Part shown: piece after piece, positions 29,500-39,000 of the stretch | Numbering within the stretch: position 1 is the first letter of the stretch | Layout: every line of letters begins with the position of its first letter | Assembly (NCBI RefSeq): GCF_000967545.1 | Contig: NZ_JXXV01000012.1 | Span: 124,001 to 188,000 of the forward strand | DNA: 64,000 nucleotides | Direction of reading: 5' to 3' | DNA from: Vibrio galatheae | GTDB taxonomy: Bacteria; Pseudomonadota; Gammaproteobacteria; Enterobacterales; Vibrionaceae | Position numbers and translations under genes: made by a program | Notes under the pieces: model-generated | Seen by the model: only the letters and a program-made list of their open reading frames with translations | Told to the model about the DNA's origin: nothing | Databases searched by the model: none

Positions 29500-29883
29500 C
29501 TATTCCTGTAGCAGATGACGTTTAATAAAATCGACGTCGGCTTGATAAAAAGCCTCCAATGGGATCTCATTAGGTGTCAGCCACTGGAATATATGTTGTT
29601 GCTCTACATCCTCAATATGTGCTTCATGTTGATCATCGGCGTTAAAAATTGCGTAATAGGTACGCCCACCCAAGTCATTCACCGCACTGAAAGTAGCCGA
29701 ATGTTTCACACGTTCAATCTTTGTTTCGTCAAATAGCTCTCTGGCCGCAGCGTCAGTCGCTGATTCGTATTCTTTAACGGCACCACCGGGAAACTCGAAT
29801 ACCCTATCTTTAGCCTGATTATAACGTTGTTTAACCAAGACTTTGCCGTTTTTACGTACCACAGCCATTGACAGGTGTTTCAT
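29500..29883 (-). CDS. Nudix hydrolase with an altered Nudix box
   Basis: A 127-residue single-domain protein. The Nudix box is recognisable as GGAVKEYESATDAAARELFDET: the first glycine, the Glu six residues later and the REL core are in place, but the usual REUxEExGU ends RELFDETKI. Thus one of the paired metal-binding acidic residues is Asp and the following Gly is Lys. Nudix enzymes hydrolyse nucleoside diphosphates linked to another group; the substrate is not predictable. The ATG follows AAGGAG, while the longer open frame lacks a site. It is flanked by terminators and therefore monocistronic. Confidence 0.85.
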   Translation of the reverse strand: MKHLSMAVVRKNGKVLVKQRYNQAKDRVFEFPGGAVKEYESATDAAARELFDETKIERVKHSATFSAVNDLGGRTYYAIFNADDQHEAHIEDVEQQHIFQWLTPNEIPLEAFYQADVDFIKRHLLQE

Positions 29884-30040
29884 ATCTGACTCCTTGTTTT
29901 TATTATTACGCATTCTCACCAACCGAGTATTTGTAGGGGGGAAATTGATGTAATGCGTATGACCGACTTTAAGCGCGTAAATAGTAACGTAACGGTATGA
30001 ATTTCACACACACAAACGATAAAAACATGATCTGACAAAT

Positions 30041-30075
30041 AAAAAAGCCAGCACATTATTTGTGTGCTGGCTTAA
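30041..30075 (-). terminator. Intrinsic terminator after the zinc-protease-like lipoprotein gene
   Basis: On the minus strand AGCCAGCACA pairs with TGTGCTGGCT around a 7-nt loop, followed by TTTTTTAT. Confidence 0.92.
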
Positions 30076-30095
30076 TAGATAGAGAAACAACAGGC

Positions 30096-30782
30096 TTATT
30101 TATGTTTGTCTTGGATATATTTCTGGCCTACATCGACAATAGCAACATCTTTGAAAAAGCTACGCCCTAACAAAAGCGGGAACGTAAGGTGAGTTCTATC
30201 TGTCAGAGTGAAGTCTGTTTTCTCTTTAAGGTCGCCTAATTGGATCCACGCTTCAACCACGGCTCGTTGCTGAGAGTCTTCACTGGTCGACTGACGAACC
30301 TTAACCCAACGTTTTACAGGCAACGCGATCTCTTTACTTTTTATCCCTTCGTGCTCAACCTTGAACTTAACCCAGTCTTTGCCATCTCGCTCAAATGATA
30401 CGACATCGACAGCACTGACTGAAGAGGTGGTTGCGCCTGTATCAATGCGAGTTTTAAAGCTCTGCTCAAGCCCTGGTACATACACCCATTCTTCAGATCC
30501 TAACAACAGCTTTCCATCAGGTGTTTTCTTTAATTTTTCTTTAACAACTGGTGGCTCAGGTTTAGGTTCTGACTTTGGTTCTGGTGCGACTTCCGGCTCT
30601 GGTTTTGCAGGTTGTTCTACCTCTTCTTTTGGCGTTTCAACCTCAGAATTCGGCAGTTCTTCTTTAGGTTGTTCAACTTGAGGTTTCTTCTCTGGCTCTG
30701 CTGGCTGCTCTCCAGTGGTTGAACACGCCATCAATCCGCCACTCAATAGAAATGGAATCAGTGCTTTCCACGTTTTTTTCAT
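30096..30782 (-). CDS. Retropepsin-like putative ATP-dependent zinc protease, lipoprotein
   Basis: A 228-residue protein with a lipobox (GGLMAC), a linker of about 70 residues made almost wholly of Glu, Pro, Lys and Val, and a C-terminal domain of the PF05618 type (about residues 85-228). That domain carries RIDTGATTSSV, a DTG triad like that of retroviral aspartic proteases, and LLLGRSFFKDVAIVDV. The zinc-protease label is historical. The acidic/proline linker probably spans the periplasm or cell wall. The ATG at 30782 follows AGGTGG; a start seven codons upstream would precede the signal peptide with charged residues. Confidence 0.82.
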   Translation of the reverse strand: MKKTWKALIPFLLSGGLMACSTTGEQPAEPEKKPQVEQPKEELPNSEVETPKEEVEQPAKPEPEVAPEPKSEPKPEPPVVKEKLKKTPDGKLLLGSEEWVYVPGLEQSFKTRIDTGATTSSVSAVDVVSFERDGKDWVKFKVEHEGIKSKEIALPVKRWVKVRQSTSEDSQQRAVVEAWIQLGDLKEKTDFTLTDRTHLTFPLLLGRSFFKDVAIVDVGQKYIQDKHK

Positions 30783-30811
30783 TTTTCCACCTAACTTCGA
30801 CAAAACAGAAG

Positions 30812-30840
30812 TGCTTAAAATGGGGCTAATAGCCCCACTA
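30812..30840 (-). terminator. Short intrinsic terminator after the aminotransferase gene
   Basis: On the minus strand TGGGGCT and AGCCCCA form a 7-bp stem with a 3-nt loop, followed by TTTT. Confidence 0.7.
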
Positions 30841-30843
30841 CAC

Positions 30844-32025
30844 CTAAGAAACTTTGATTATTGCATCAGCAACGTAAGGAATGTCCTTCTCGGTCAAGCC
30901 TGCAATATTGATTCGACCGTCACCTACTCCATAAATTCCATATTCTTCACGAAGTTGCGTCATCTGGTCTTGACTAAAGCCTAGCACAGTAAACATGCCT
31001 TTGTGACTCTCGATAAAGTCGAATTGTGAAGTATTGTGGGTATTTCTCAATTCATTACACAAAGTCTGACGCAGACTTACTAAGCGTTGCTGCATCGAGC
31101 TCAACTCTTGCTTCCATACTTTAGTCAATTGATCATTTTGCAAGATAGTTTTCACCAACGCAGCGCCGTGATCAGGCGGCATGGTATACGTTGCACGTGC
31201 GAGTGTGAGTAATTTACCTTTGGCGTTGTTTACCTCGTTTTGAGATTTACCAACCACAATAGCGGCTCCAGTACGCTCACGGTACAAACCAAAGTTTTTC
31301 GAACATGACGTGGTGATCATCATCTCTTCAACATTGTTTGCCATATGACGTAGACCTAAAGCATCTTCCTCAAGACCATCGCCAAAACCTTGATACGCAA
31401 TGTCGACAAATGGAATAAATCCATTCTTTTGAGCCAGCTCTGTAATCGCTTGCCACGCAGCAAAATCGATATCGGCACCCGTTGGGTTATGGCAGCAACC
31501 ATGCAAAAGCACGACATCTTCTGGTCCTGCCTGCGATAAGTCAGACATCATTTTATCAACGTCTACTTGCTTGGTCTCTGAGCTAAAATAGCTGTAGTGC
31601 TTTACTTTTAGACCAGCAGCTTCCATAACAGGTCGGTGGTTAACATAGCTTGGGTTAGAGATCCAAACCGTTGTGTTTGGTTGAGCCACCTTCATCAAAT
31701 CACCCAACATGCGTAGTGCACCACTTGCACCGGGAGTCTGAATAGCCGCCACACGGTCCATTGCTGATGTACCATCAAGCAGTAGATTAACCATCGACTG
31801 GTTAAACTCTTCACAACCGGCAAGGCCTACGTAAGATTTGGTTTTTTGCTCAGCAACAACAATATCTTGCGCTTGAGAAATTGCTGCCATCACAGGCGTT
31901 TCACCTGCACTGTTTTTGTATACCCCAATGCCTAAATCAACTTTTTCGGCGCGTGGGTCATTGCGATAAGCAACAGATAGAGAAAGAATAGGATCCAGTG
32001 TTGGAGTCGGTAAGTGAGAAAACAT
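30844..32025 (-). CDS. tyrB: Aromatic amino acid / aspartate aminotransferase
   Basis: A 393-residue class I PLP aminotransferase. Visible features: DLGIGVYKN near the N-terminus, LHGCCHNPTGAD for the pyridoxal site Asn, DIAYQGFGDGL with the PLP-ring Asp and Tyr, and TTSCSKNFGLYRER with the Schiff-base Lys and phosphate-binding Arg. The double-Cys CCHNPTGAD form matches both TyrB and AspC, so the symbol is provisional. A weak TyrR-box-like sequence (TGTAAA-N6-CATACA, 32138-32155) upstream favours an aromatic role. The ATG at 32025 gives the standard length; the open frame runs 19 codons further without a site. Confidence 0.85.
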   Translation of the reverse strand: MFSHLPTPTLDPILSLSVAYRNDPRAEKVDLGIGVYKNSAGETPVMAAISQAQDIVVAEQKTKSYVGLAGCEEFNQSMVNLLLDGTSAMDRVAAIQTPGASGALRMLGDLMKVAQPNTTVWISNPSYVNHRPVMEAAGLKVKHYSYFSSETKQVDVDKMMSDLSQAGPEDVVLLHGCCHNPTGADIDFAAWQAITELAQKNGFIPFVDIAYQGFGDGLEEDALGLRHMANNVEEMMITTSCSKNFGLYRERTGAAIVVGKSQNEVNNAKGKLLTLARATYTMPPDHGAALVKTILQNDQLTKVWKQELSSMQQRLVSLRQTLCNELRNTHNTSQFDFIESHKGMFTVLGFSQDQMTQLREEYGIYGVGDGRINIAGLTEKDIPYVADAIIKVS

Positions 32026-32178
32026 GAAAGTCACAACCCTTTGAAATTCAAGTAACAGTAATGGCTGCCAACTTATCATCAAATTGTCGTTCTAGAAATA
32101 AAATCTTATCGCCTTAGTGAAAAACATGATAAACCGCTGTAAAAATTAACATACAGTTAACCTAACAACCCGATAGCT

Positions 32179-32646
32179 CTAGAGGATAAAGTGATGAATG
32201 ATCTGATTTGAGCTGCCGCGCCACTCTAAATTGAGATCTCGTTTGTCTTGCTCATATTTACCATCAACCAAGGTATCTATGTATTGGACGACTTCGCGCT
32301 GTGCATCACTTAGTTCATTAAGGGTGTAACCAGTCCAGAGCCAGATATCTTTATTCGGGCACTCTGTTCTCACCCGTTTCACCAGTTTCAAGATGTGGAC
32401 AACGTTGGCGGGGTGTAGCGGATCGCCACCCGACAATGACAAACCACGGCGTTTGATTCGAGTATCGTTGAGATCCGCAATGATTTGGTCTTCAGCTTGT
32501 TGAGTAAATAACACACCAGAATCCAAACGTTGCGTTGATTGATTGTAACACCCTCTGCACTGATGTACGCATCCAGATACGAACAGAGTACAACGTGTAC
32601 CTGGCCCGTTAACGACGTCGATTGGATAATATTGGTGATAGTTCAT
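32179..32646 (-). CDS. nrdG: Anaerobic ribonucleoside-triphosphate reductase-activating protein
   Basis: A 155-residue radical-SAM enzyme. The cluster-binding motif is C26-x3-C30-x2-C33 (SGCVHQCRGCYN), and SLSGGDPLHPAN is the SAM-binding GGE-like segment. It generates the glycyl radical on NrdD using a 4Fe-4S cluster and SAM. It lies downstream of nrdD in the same direction, separated by 68 bp that contain a hairpin terminator, so its expression probably depends on partial read-through. Control should follow the nrdD promoter (FNR and NrdR). Confidence 0.95.
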   Translation of the reverse strand: MNYHQYYPIDVVNGPGTRCTLFVSGCVHQCRGCYNQSTQRLDSGVLFTQQAEDQIIADLNDTRIKRRGLSLSGGDPLHPANVVHILKLVKRVRTECPNKDIWLWTGYTLNELSDAQREVVQYIDTLVDGKYEQDKRDLNLEWRGSSNQIIHHFIL

Positions 32647-32663
32647 GGTTTAGTCTGCAAAGA

Positions 32664-32690
32664 AAATGAGCCCTAACACTTAGGGCTCGG
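32664..32690 (-). terminator. Hairpin terminator between nrdD and nrdG
   Basis: On the minus strand GAGCCCTAA pairs perfectly with TTAGGGCTC around a 3-nt loop, followed by ATTTTCTTT. The tract is imperfect, which would allow some read-through to nrdG. Confidence 0.75.
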
Positions 32691-32714
32691 TTAAATGGAA
32701 CTGAATTTTTTCTA

Positions 32715-34835
32715 TTAAAGGTGCTTAACGCGTCGTTTCACTTCTTCTTGCTTGCCGAAGTTAAACGGTCTAGCGTCTGGGCTGCCAAGGTAACCACATA
32801 CCCTGCGCGTGACAGATACTTTGGTCGAATCATGGTTACCGCAGCTTGGGCAGGTGAAGCCTTTGCTGGTACAATCGAATTCACCGTTGTAACCGCATTC
32901 GTAACATTCATCTATCGGTGTATTCGTCCCATAATAAGGTACGCGGCTATAGCTGTAGTCCCAGACGTTCTCCAAGGCTTCTATGTTGCGCTGCATGTTG
33001 GGAAACTCACCATAGCAGATGAACCCACCGCTTGAGATGCTTGGATAAGGCATTTCAAAGTCGATTTTGTCGTATGGGTTGACCTTTTTCTCTACATCCA
33101 AATGGAAACTATTGGTGTAATAGCCCTTGTCGGTAACTCCCTTAATCACACCGAACTCTTTAGTATCGATGCGGCAGAAACGACTGCATAAGTTCTCGCT
33201 TGGCGTGCCATATAAGCTGTAGCCATAACCTGACTCTTGCGCCCATTGATCGACCTTTTTCTTAAGGTATTTAACAATATCTACCGCTTTTTGACGCAAA
33301 GTTGCATCATCGTAAACATGGGCTTCATCACCGAACAAGGCATTAATCGTCTCATGAATACCAATGTAACCTAACGAGATAGACGCTCGGCCATTTTTAA
33401 AGATATTCGCAATTGGCTCATCAGCTTTAAGGCGAATACCACATGCCCCCTCCATGTATAAAATGGGAGCAACACGTGCTTTAACATTCTCTAAGCGAGA
33501 GATGCGGGTTTCAAGAGCACGGCGAGCCAGATCTAAACGTCGATCGAGCAACTGATAGAATTGCTTTTCATCACGCTGCGCGGCCAGCGCGATCCTAGGG
33601 AGGTTCAAGCTAACGACACCCAGGTTATTACGCCCTTCATGAACAAGCTCACCATTTTCTTCATAGGTGCCCAAGAAGCTACGACAGCCCATTGGCGTTT
33701 TAAACGAGCCAGTAATCTCAACCACTTTGTCGTAGTTAAGAATATCTGGGTACATACGCTTAGACGCACACTCAAGCGCAAGCTGCTTAATGTCGTAGTT
33801 CGGATCCTCTGACTTATGGTTGAGGCCATCTTTGATGCCAAATACCAATTTAGGGAAGACAGCCGTTTTACTGTTCTTACCTAAGCCTGCAATACGGTTT
33901 TTAAGAATCGACTGCTGGATTAAACGTGATGCCCAACTGGTACCCAATCCAAAACCGAAAGTGACAAATGGGGTTTGGCCATTGGCCGTGTGAAGCGTGT
34001 TGACCTCGTACTCAAGTGACTGGAATGCGTCGTAGCACTCTTTCTCGGTGCGTGCGGTTGCGAAGGCTTCAGGGTTTGGAATATCCCACTGTTTGGCGAT
34101 TTCTAGGTGCTTGTCATAACTGGTCATCACATAAGGTTCAAGCACTTCATCGATACGGTTGATAGTCGTGCCGCCATAGATGTGACTGGCTACCTGAGCA
34201 ATTATCTGTGCGGTGACTGCGGTCGCAGTAGAAATTGATTTTGGTGTATCAATTTCCGCGTTGCCCATTTTAAAGCCATGAGTCAGCATGCCTTTTAGGT
34301 CAATCAACATGCAGTTAAACATAGGGAAGAACGGCGCGTAGTCTAAATCGTGGTAGTGAATATCACCCACTTCGTGTGCATGGACGATATCACGAGGTAA
34401 AATGTGTGTCTTCGCGTAGTGCTTCGCAACAATACCGGCCAATAAATCACGTTGCGTTGGGATAACTTTGCCATCTTTGTTAGCGTTTTCGTTGATTAAG
34501 TCGACATTGCTCTCTTCAATCAGCCCTTCGATTTCGCGCGTAAGGGTACTTTGCTTTTCGCGCGCGATATCTCGGTCATGACGATACTCAATATAAGCAC
34601 GGGCCAAAGATTTATACGGCCCTTGCATCAGTTCGTTTTCGACTAAGGTTTGGATTTCGTTGATGTGTACTTCATCGTGATCATTTAGCTGAAGTTCGAC
34701 CGCAAGCGCTACATTCAATGCATAAATTGCGACCTCTTTATCTACCTGCTCGGCGGCTGATTCTACAGCCGCTTGTATGCGATCCCTTCTAAACGGAGCC
34801 CGAGAGCCATCACGCTTGATTACGATTGGTTTCAC
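32715..34835 (-). CDS. nrdD: Anaerobic ribonucleoside-triphosphate reductase
   Basis: A 706-residue class III ribonucleotide reductase that makes dNTPs without oxygen. An ATP-cone occupies residues 1-95 (MKPIVIKRDGSRAPFRRDRI). The catalytic barrel carries GCRSFLG. Near the C-terminus a four-cysteine zinc site (CYECG and CPSCG) precedes the glycyl-radical loop RVCGYLG, whose radical glycine is G681, the same number as in E. coli. The start is GTG, six bases after AAGGAG. Its promoter region carries two NrdR boxes, a perfect FNR box and a DnaA box. Confidence 0.97.
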   Translation of the reverse strand: MKPIVIKRDGSRAPFRRDRIQAAVESAAEQVDKEVAIYALNVALAVELQLNDHDEVHINEIQTLVENELMQGPYKSLARAYIEYRHDRDIAREKQSTLTREIEGLIEESNVDLINENANKDGKVIPTQRDLLAGIVAKHYAKTHILPRDIVHAHEVGDIHYHDLDYAPFFPMFNCMLIDLKGMLTHGFKMGNAEIDTPKSISTATAVTAQIIAQVASHIYGGTTINRIDEVLEPYVMTSYDKHLEIAKQWDIPNPEAFATARTEKECYDAFQSLEYEVNTLHTANGQTPFVTFGFGLGTSWASRLIQQSILKNRIAGLGKNSKTAVFPKLVFGIKDGLNHKSEDPNYDIKQLALECASKRMYPDILNYDKVVEITGSFKTPMGCRSFLGTYEENGELVHEGRNNLGVVSLNLPRIALAAQRDEKQFYQLLDRRLDLARRALETRISRLENVKARVAPILYMEGACGIRLKADEPIANIFKNGRASISLGYIGIHETINALFGDEAHVYDDATLRQKAVDIVKYLKKKVDQWAQESGYGYSLYGTPSENLCSRFCRIDTKEFGVIKGVTDKGYYTNSFHLDVEKKVNPYDKIDFEMPYPSISSGGFICYGEFPNMQRNIEALENVWDYSYSRVPYYGTNTPIDECYECGYNGEFDCTSKGFTCPSCGNHDSTKVSVTRRVCGYLGSPDARPFNFGKQEEVKRRVKHL

Positions 34836-34866
34836 TTTTTCTCCTTACCCCAGCATACTCACAGAG

Positions 34867-34875
34867 TTATCCACA
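34867..34875 (+). promoter_or_regulatory. Consensus DnaA box in the nrdD leader
   Basis: TTATCCACA, a perfect match, two bases from NrdR box 1. In E. coli DnaA regulates nrdAB; a link to nrdD here is inference. Confidence 0.5.
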
Positions 34876-34876
34876 A

Positions 34877-34892
34877 ACACACTATATAGGGC
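34877..34892. promoter_or_regulatory. NrdR box 1 (nrdDG)
   Basis: ACACACTATATAGGGC matches 13 of 16 positions of the NrdR consensus ACACTATATATAGTGT (allowing W). It starts 33 bp from box 2, about three helical turns, as is usual for paired NrdR boxes. Confidence 0.8.
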
Positions 34893-34909
34893 ATATTATT
34901 ATCCGACTA

Positions 34910-34925
34910 ACACTATATATTGTGG
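34910..34925. promoter_or_regulatory. NrdR box 2 (nrdDG)
   Basis: ACACTATATATTGTGG matches 15 of 16 consensus positions. It overlaps the transcription start expected from the FNR site spacing (about 34922), as a repressor site should. Confidence 0.88.
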
Positions 34926-34956
34926 CGTATTTAACGAAATGCCACAGGGGAAAGTA

Positions 34957-34970
34957 TTGATATCGATCAA
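34957..34970. promoter_or_regulatory. FNR box of the nrdDG promoter
   Basis: TTGAT-ATCG-ATCAA is a perfect FNR palindrome. With the site centred at -41.5 (class II), the start would be near 34922, and a TTAAAT element on the minus strand (34929-34934) is placed correctly as -10. Confidence 0.8.
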
Positions 34971-35128
34971 TAAAAACAGTGCCTAGATTAAGATCAAATC
35001 GATCTTGGTGGCTCGGCTCCCACTTGCGAAGAAAACAATGAAAATTCTAAAAATGTTACTGCGCCTACTTGATTTTTCTAGACCTCTTATTAGATAAAGG
35101 CTTTCACACTCAACTCGGATTTATCCTT

Positions 35129-36013
35129 ATGCTAACCGCTAAAACTCGCTTGCTGATTCTCACTTTGGCGCTCTTTTCGCTAAATACACTGGCTAACGAT
35201 AAGCTCAGTTACGCAACTTGGAATTTAGAATGGTTAACCAGTCAGCCATCCGACAAGTTTCCAGCTTCGCAGCGCAGCAAAAAAGATTTTGATGCATTGA
35301 ATCGCTACTTTGTGACTCTTAACAGTGACGTCTTGGCGTTTCAAGAAGTGGCAGACCTTGACGCACTGCGCAAGGTGATTGGCGATAGTTACACCATCTA
35401 TTTATCTCAACGCTCTTTAGAGAGCAATCAGCGCTATCAATTTACTGATATTAACCAATATACTGGCGTAGCAATAAAACATGGTATCAAGGCAGCCAAC
35501 ATGCCTGATCTTAAGCTTGATAACGATGCCAATAGCAAGCTTAGATTCGCAACTTATGTGGTGATTAACGCAGATGCACAACCATTACACCTCCTTTCGG
35601 TGCATTTGAAAGCGCGCTGCTCTGGGGCCTATAAAGATGGACGCGCTTGCCGCACTCTCAAGCGACAGTCTCAAGCGATCAACCACTGGATAAAGCAACG
35701 GGAAGATTCTGGGGAAGTGTATGTTATTGCTGGCGACTTCAATCACAATCTCGCCTATGGCGGGGACTGGATGTGGCAAGATCTCAGTGAAGGAACCACA
35801 GCGCAGTTGGCAACATCAACAACTCCTGCACTATGTAAAGTTCGGTCACGCAATCAGCCGGATAAAACCCACCAGTTCCGTTCTCTGATTGATCATGTCG
35901 TCACAAGTAAGCAGTTAGAAGTATCTGAGGTAAAACAGCAAGTCTATCAAGTCGACGATCTATTCAAATATCAACTCAGCGATCACTGCCCAATGCAGTT
36001 TACATTATACTAG
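35129..36013 (+). CDS. Exported endonuclease/exonuclease/phosphatase-family protein
   Basis: A 294-residue exported protein. A signal peptide (LLILTLALFSLNTLA) is followed by an EEP fold: YATWNLEWL (metal and substrate Asn), LAFQEVAD (metal-binding Glu), LSVHLKARC, AGDFNHN (catalytic Asp and Asn) and a final SDHCPM with the catalytic His. It could be a secreted or periplasmic nuclease or phosphodiesterase; the sequence does not separate these. Four cysteines in the mature part could form disulfides. The ATG at 35129 has a poor ribosome binding site but starts the signal peptide directly. It is divergent from nrdD. Confidence 0.82.
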   Translation: MLTAKTRLLILTLALFSLNTLANDKLSYATWNLEWLTSQPSDKFPASQRSKKDFDALNRYFVTLNSDVLAFQEVADLDALRKVIGDSYTIYLSQRSLESNQRYQFTDINQYTGVAIKHGIKAANMPDLKLDNDANSKLRFATYVVINADAQPLHLLSVHLKARCSGAYKDGRACRTLKRQSQAINHWIKQREDSGEVYVIAGDFNHNLAYGGDWMWQDLSEGTTAQLATSTTPALCKVRSRNQPDKTHQFRSLIDHVVTSKQLEVSEVKQQVYQVDDLFKYQLSDHCPMQFTLY

Positions 36014-36049
36014 GGTCTGTTGAAGTCGTTGGCTTAGGCTTGAAGCTAA

Positions 36050-36080
36050 CAGCAAAACCCCGCTAGGTAAGCGGGGTTAA
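36050..36080 (-). terminator. Terminator between the EEP gene and the RND pump
   Basis: AACCCCGCT and AGCGGGGTT form a 9-bp stem with a 5-nt loop. The minus strand runs into TTTT, so it mainly serves the pump operon. Confidence 0.8.
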
Positions 36081-36093
36081 AATGGAGAGTTGA

Positions 36094-39000
36094 TTAAGCA
36101 AAACGCTTACGCATCGCGACATAGTAGAGCACAGGGATCACTAGCAGAGTTAATACGGTAGAGACAAAAATACCGAATATCAAACTGATAGCGAGACCGT
36201 TGAATATCGGGTCATCAAGGATGAACACCGCACCAATCATCGCCGCAAGTGCCGTCAACATAATAGGTTTTGCCCGCACCGCCGCAGATTGAATAACTGC
36301 CTCTGCAAACTCAACCCCCTCTGCAACTTGCTGATTAATAAAATCGACCAACAAAATCGAGTTGCGAACTATGATACCCGCAAGCGCAATCATGCCGATC
36401 ATCGATGTTGCAGTAAACTGCGCGCCTAACATCGCATGGCCGGGCATCACACCAATAATCGTTAATGGGATCGGCGCCATAATGATCAGCGGTACGAGGT
36501 AAGACTTAAACTGCGCCACCACTAGTAGGTAGATGAGAATCATACCCACCGCGTACGCAATTCCCATATCTCGGAACGTTTCGTAGGTAATCGTCCACTC
36601 CCCGTCCCACAAGATTGAAATGCCTTCTAAACCATCAGGTTGATTGATGTAGTACTGCTCAACCGGCATTTTGTCATCGATATTGCTGCCAATAGTAAAC
36701 ATGCCATAAAGCGGACTATCCACCGAGCCAGACATATCACCGACGACCATCACCATAGGCACGAGGTTCTTATGTACGATATAGTCATCCATGCGAGTTT
36801 GGCGCACCGTAACCAAGTCCGACAAAGGATACGCATGGCCATTTTGGCTGCCCACTTTAATGTTCAGCACTTGTTCTAGACGAACTTTAGCACTCTCACT
36901 GGCTTGAATCTGAATCGGCACTGGGTATTTACTGTGCTCGCTATGCAGATAGCTGACCGGTTTACCACCAACGGATGTTGCTAGCGCGTCAACAATCGAA
37001 GCATACGGCACTTGGAAATGTGCGGCTTTGCTACGGTCGATGACCACCTGCCATTTCTGATGAAGTTCAGGTAAGTACATATCAACATCAACAATATCGT
37101 CCGTTGCTCTGAACACTTCTCGAATATCCCTCGCCGCTTGATTACGCAGCTCTGGGGTTGGCCCATAAACTTCCGCTAAAATAGGTGACCAGACTGGTGG
37201 CCCTGGCGGCACTTCAACCACTTTGACTTTACCACCGAATTTTTCCGCAACTTGATTCAAGATTGGACGAATCGAAGAAGCGATTTCGTGGCTGTCACGG
37301 TCACGCTCTTTACGACCGACAAGGTTAACTTGGATATCACCTTGATTTGCCTGACTGCGCATAAAGTAGTGACGAACTAAGCCGTTGAAGTTGATGGGCG
37401 CTGCCGTACCTGCATAGATTTGGTAATTAGTCACCTCTGGCACTTTGTTAAGCTCTTCACCCATTTCGAACAATACGCGCTGAGTGCGTTCCAACGACGC
37501 CCCTTCCGGCATATCAAGCACAACTTGGAATTCTGACTTGTTATCAAATGGCAGCATTTTAAGCACAACGGCTTGGAACACAGGTAGCATCACCGAACCT
37601 GCAATCAACGCCAAAATAGTCAACAACAGCATGAAGCGATTTCGACCCTGCGTCTTGGCCGTCACAAATGGCGCCATGATTTTATGAAATATCGAGTTTG
37701 CGGCGGTCTCTTCCCCATGATGAGCAGGTTTCAAGAAGTGACTTGCTAACCAAGGCGATACCACGAAGGCGACGACTAACGAGATCAACATACCCATTGA
37801 GGCGTTAATTGGGATTGGACTCATATATGGCCCCATCAGCCCACTAACGAACGCCATAGGCAACAACGCGGCAATAACAGTCAGTGTCGCGAGAATCGTT
37901 GGTCCGCCGACCTCATCAACGGCGCCAGGGATCAAATCTTGCAGTTTGGCTTTGCCTTTGGACATATGACGGTGGATGTTTTCGACCACAACAATCGCAT
38001 CATCAACCAAAATACCGATTGAAAAGATCAACGCGAACAGTGACACGCGGTTTAAGGTAAAGCCCCAAGCCCACGAAGCAAACAGTGTGATCATCAAAGT
38101 GACAACGATAGCAAAACCAACCACTAAAGCTTCACGCCAACCCATGGTAAGTAAAACCAAGATCACGACTGCGGTGGTGGCGAACGCGAGCTTACCGATT
38201 AGGGTATTACTTTTATCAGCGGCGGTTTTTCCATAGTCGCGCGTGATATCAACGTGGATGCCATCTGGAATCAGTTGATTTTTCAGTTCAAGCACTCGCG
38301 CTTCAATGGTTTTGGCGACATTAACCGCGTTCTCTCCCGCTTTTTTAGCAATTGCAATCGTCACCGCTGGGTAAACTTGTTGTTTGTCACTGGTCCAAAC
38401 ATTTTGCGTCGGTGTGTCTGCTCCTAACTTCACCTCTGCGATGTCTTCTAGGTAGACAGGCGCGTTGTTGTGCAAGCCAATAACCAGTTGTTTCACTTCC
38501 TCTATACGAGTAAGAAATTGCCCCACTTGGACAGGAAACTCTTGATTATCATGGGTTAAACGCAACATAGGTGAGCTGTTATTTGCGGACGGTAAATGCT
38601 GATTAAGCTGATCAAGCGTGATACCAAAGCTGTTCATCTTCGCTGGGTCAAGACGTACATCAACAATCGTGCTATGACCCCCCACAGTATAAATATCGCG
38701 AGTTCCTGGAATTCGTTTAAGCTCTGCTTCCAACCCATGGGCAACTTGCGTTAACTGCTGTTGATCCAATCGCCCGGTTTGATCGCTCAGTGTCAAGCTA
38801 ACGATAGGTACGTCCTCTATCCCTTTTGGCTTGATAATCGGCTCACCGACGCCCACACCTTGTGGCATCCAATCTTTGTTTGAGTAGAGCTTATTGTAGA
38901 TTCTCACCACCGCATCATTGCGACTAACACCAACCTCAAAGATAGCAACGATCATCGCCCCATCTGGCTGAGAAAATGAATAGAGCTTATCGATACCTTG

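Noticed and set aside
34990..35006. AAGATC-AAATC-GATCTT inverted repeat near the FNR box
   Set aside because: Six-base arms in AT-rich DNA occur often by chance and match no regulator I can name.
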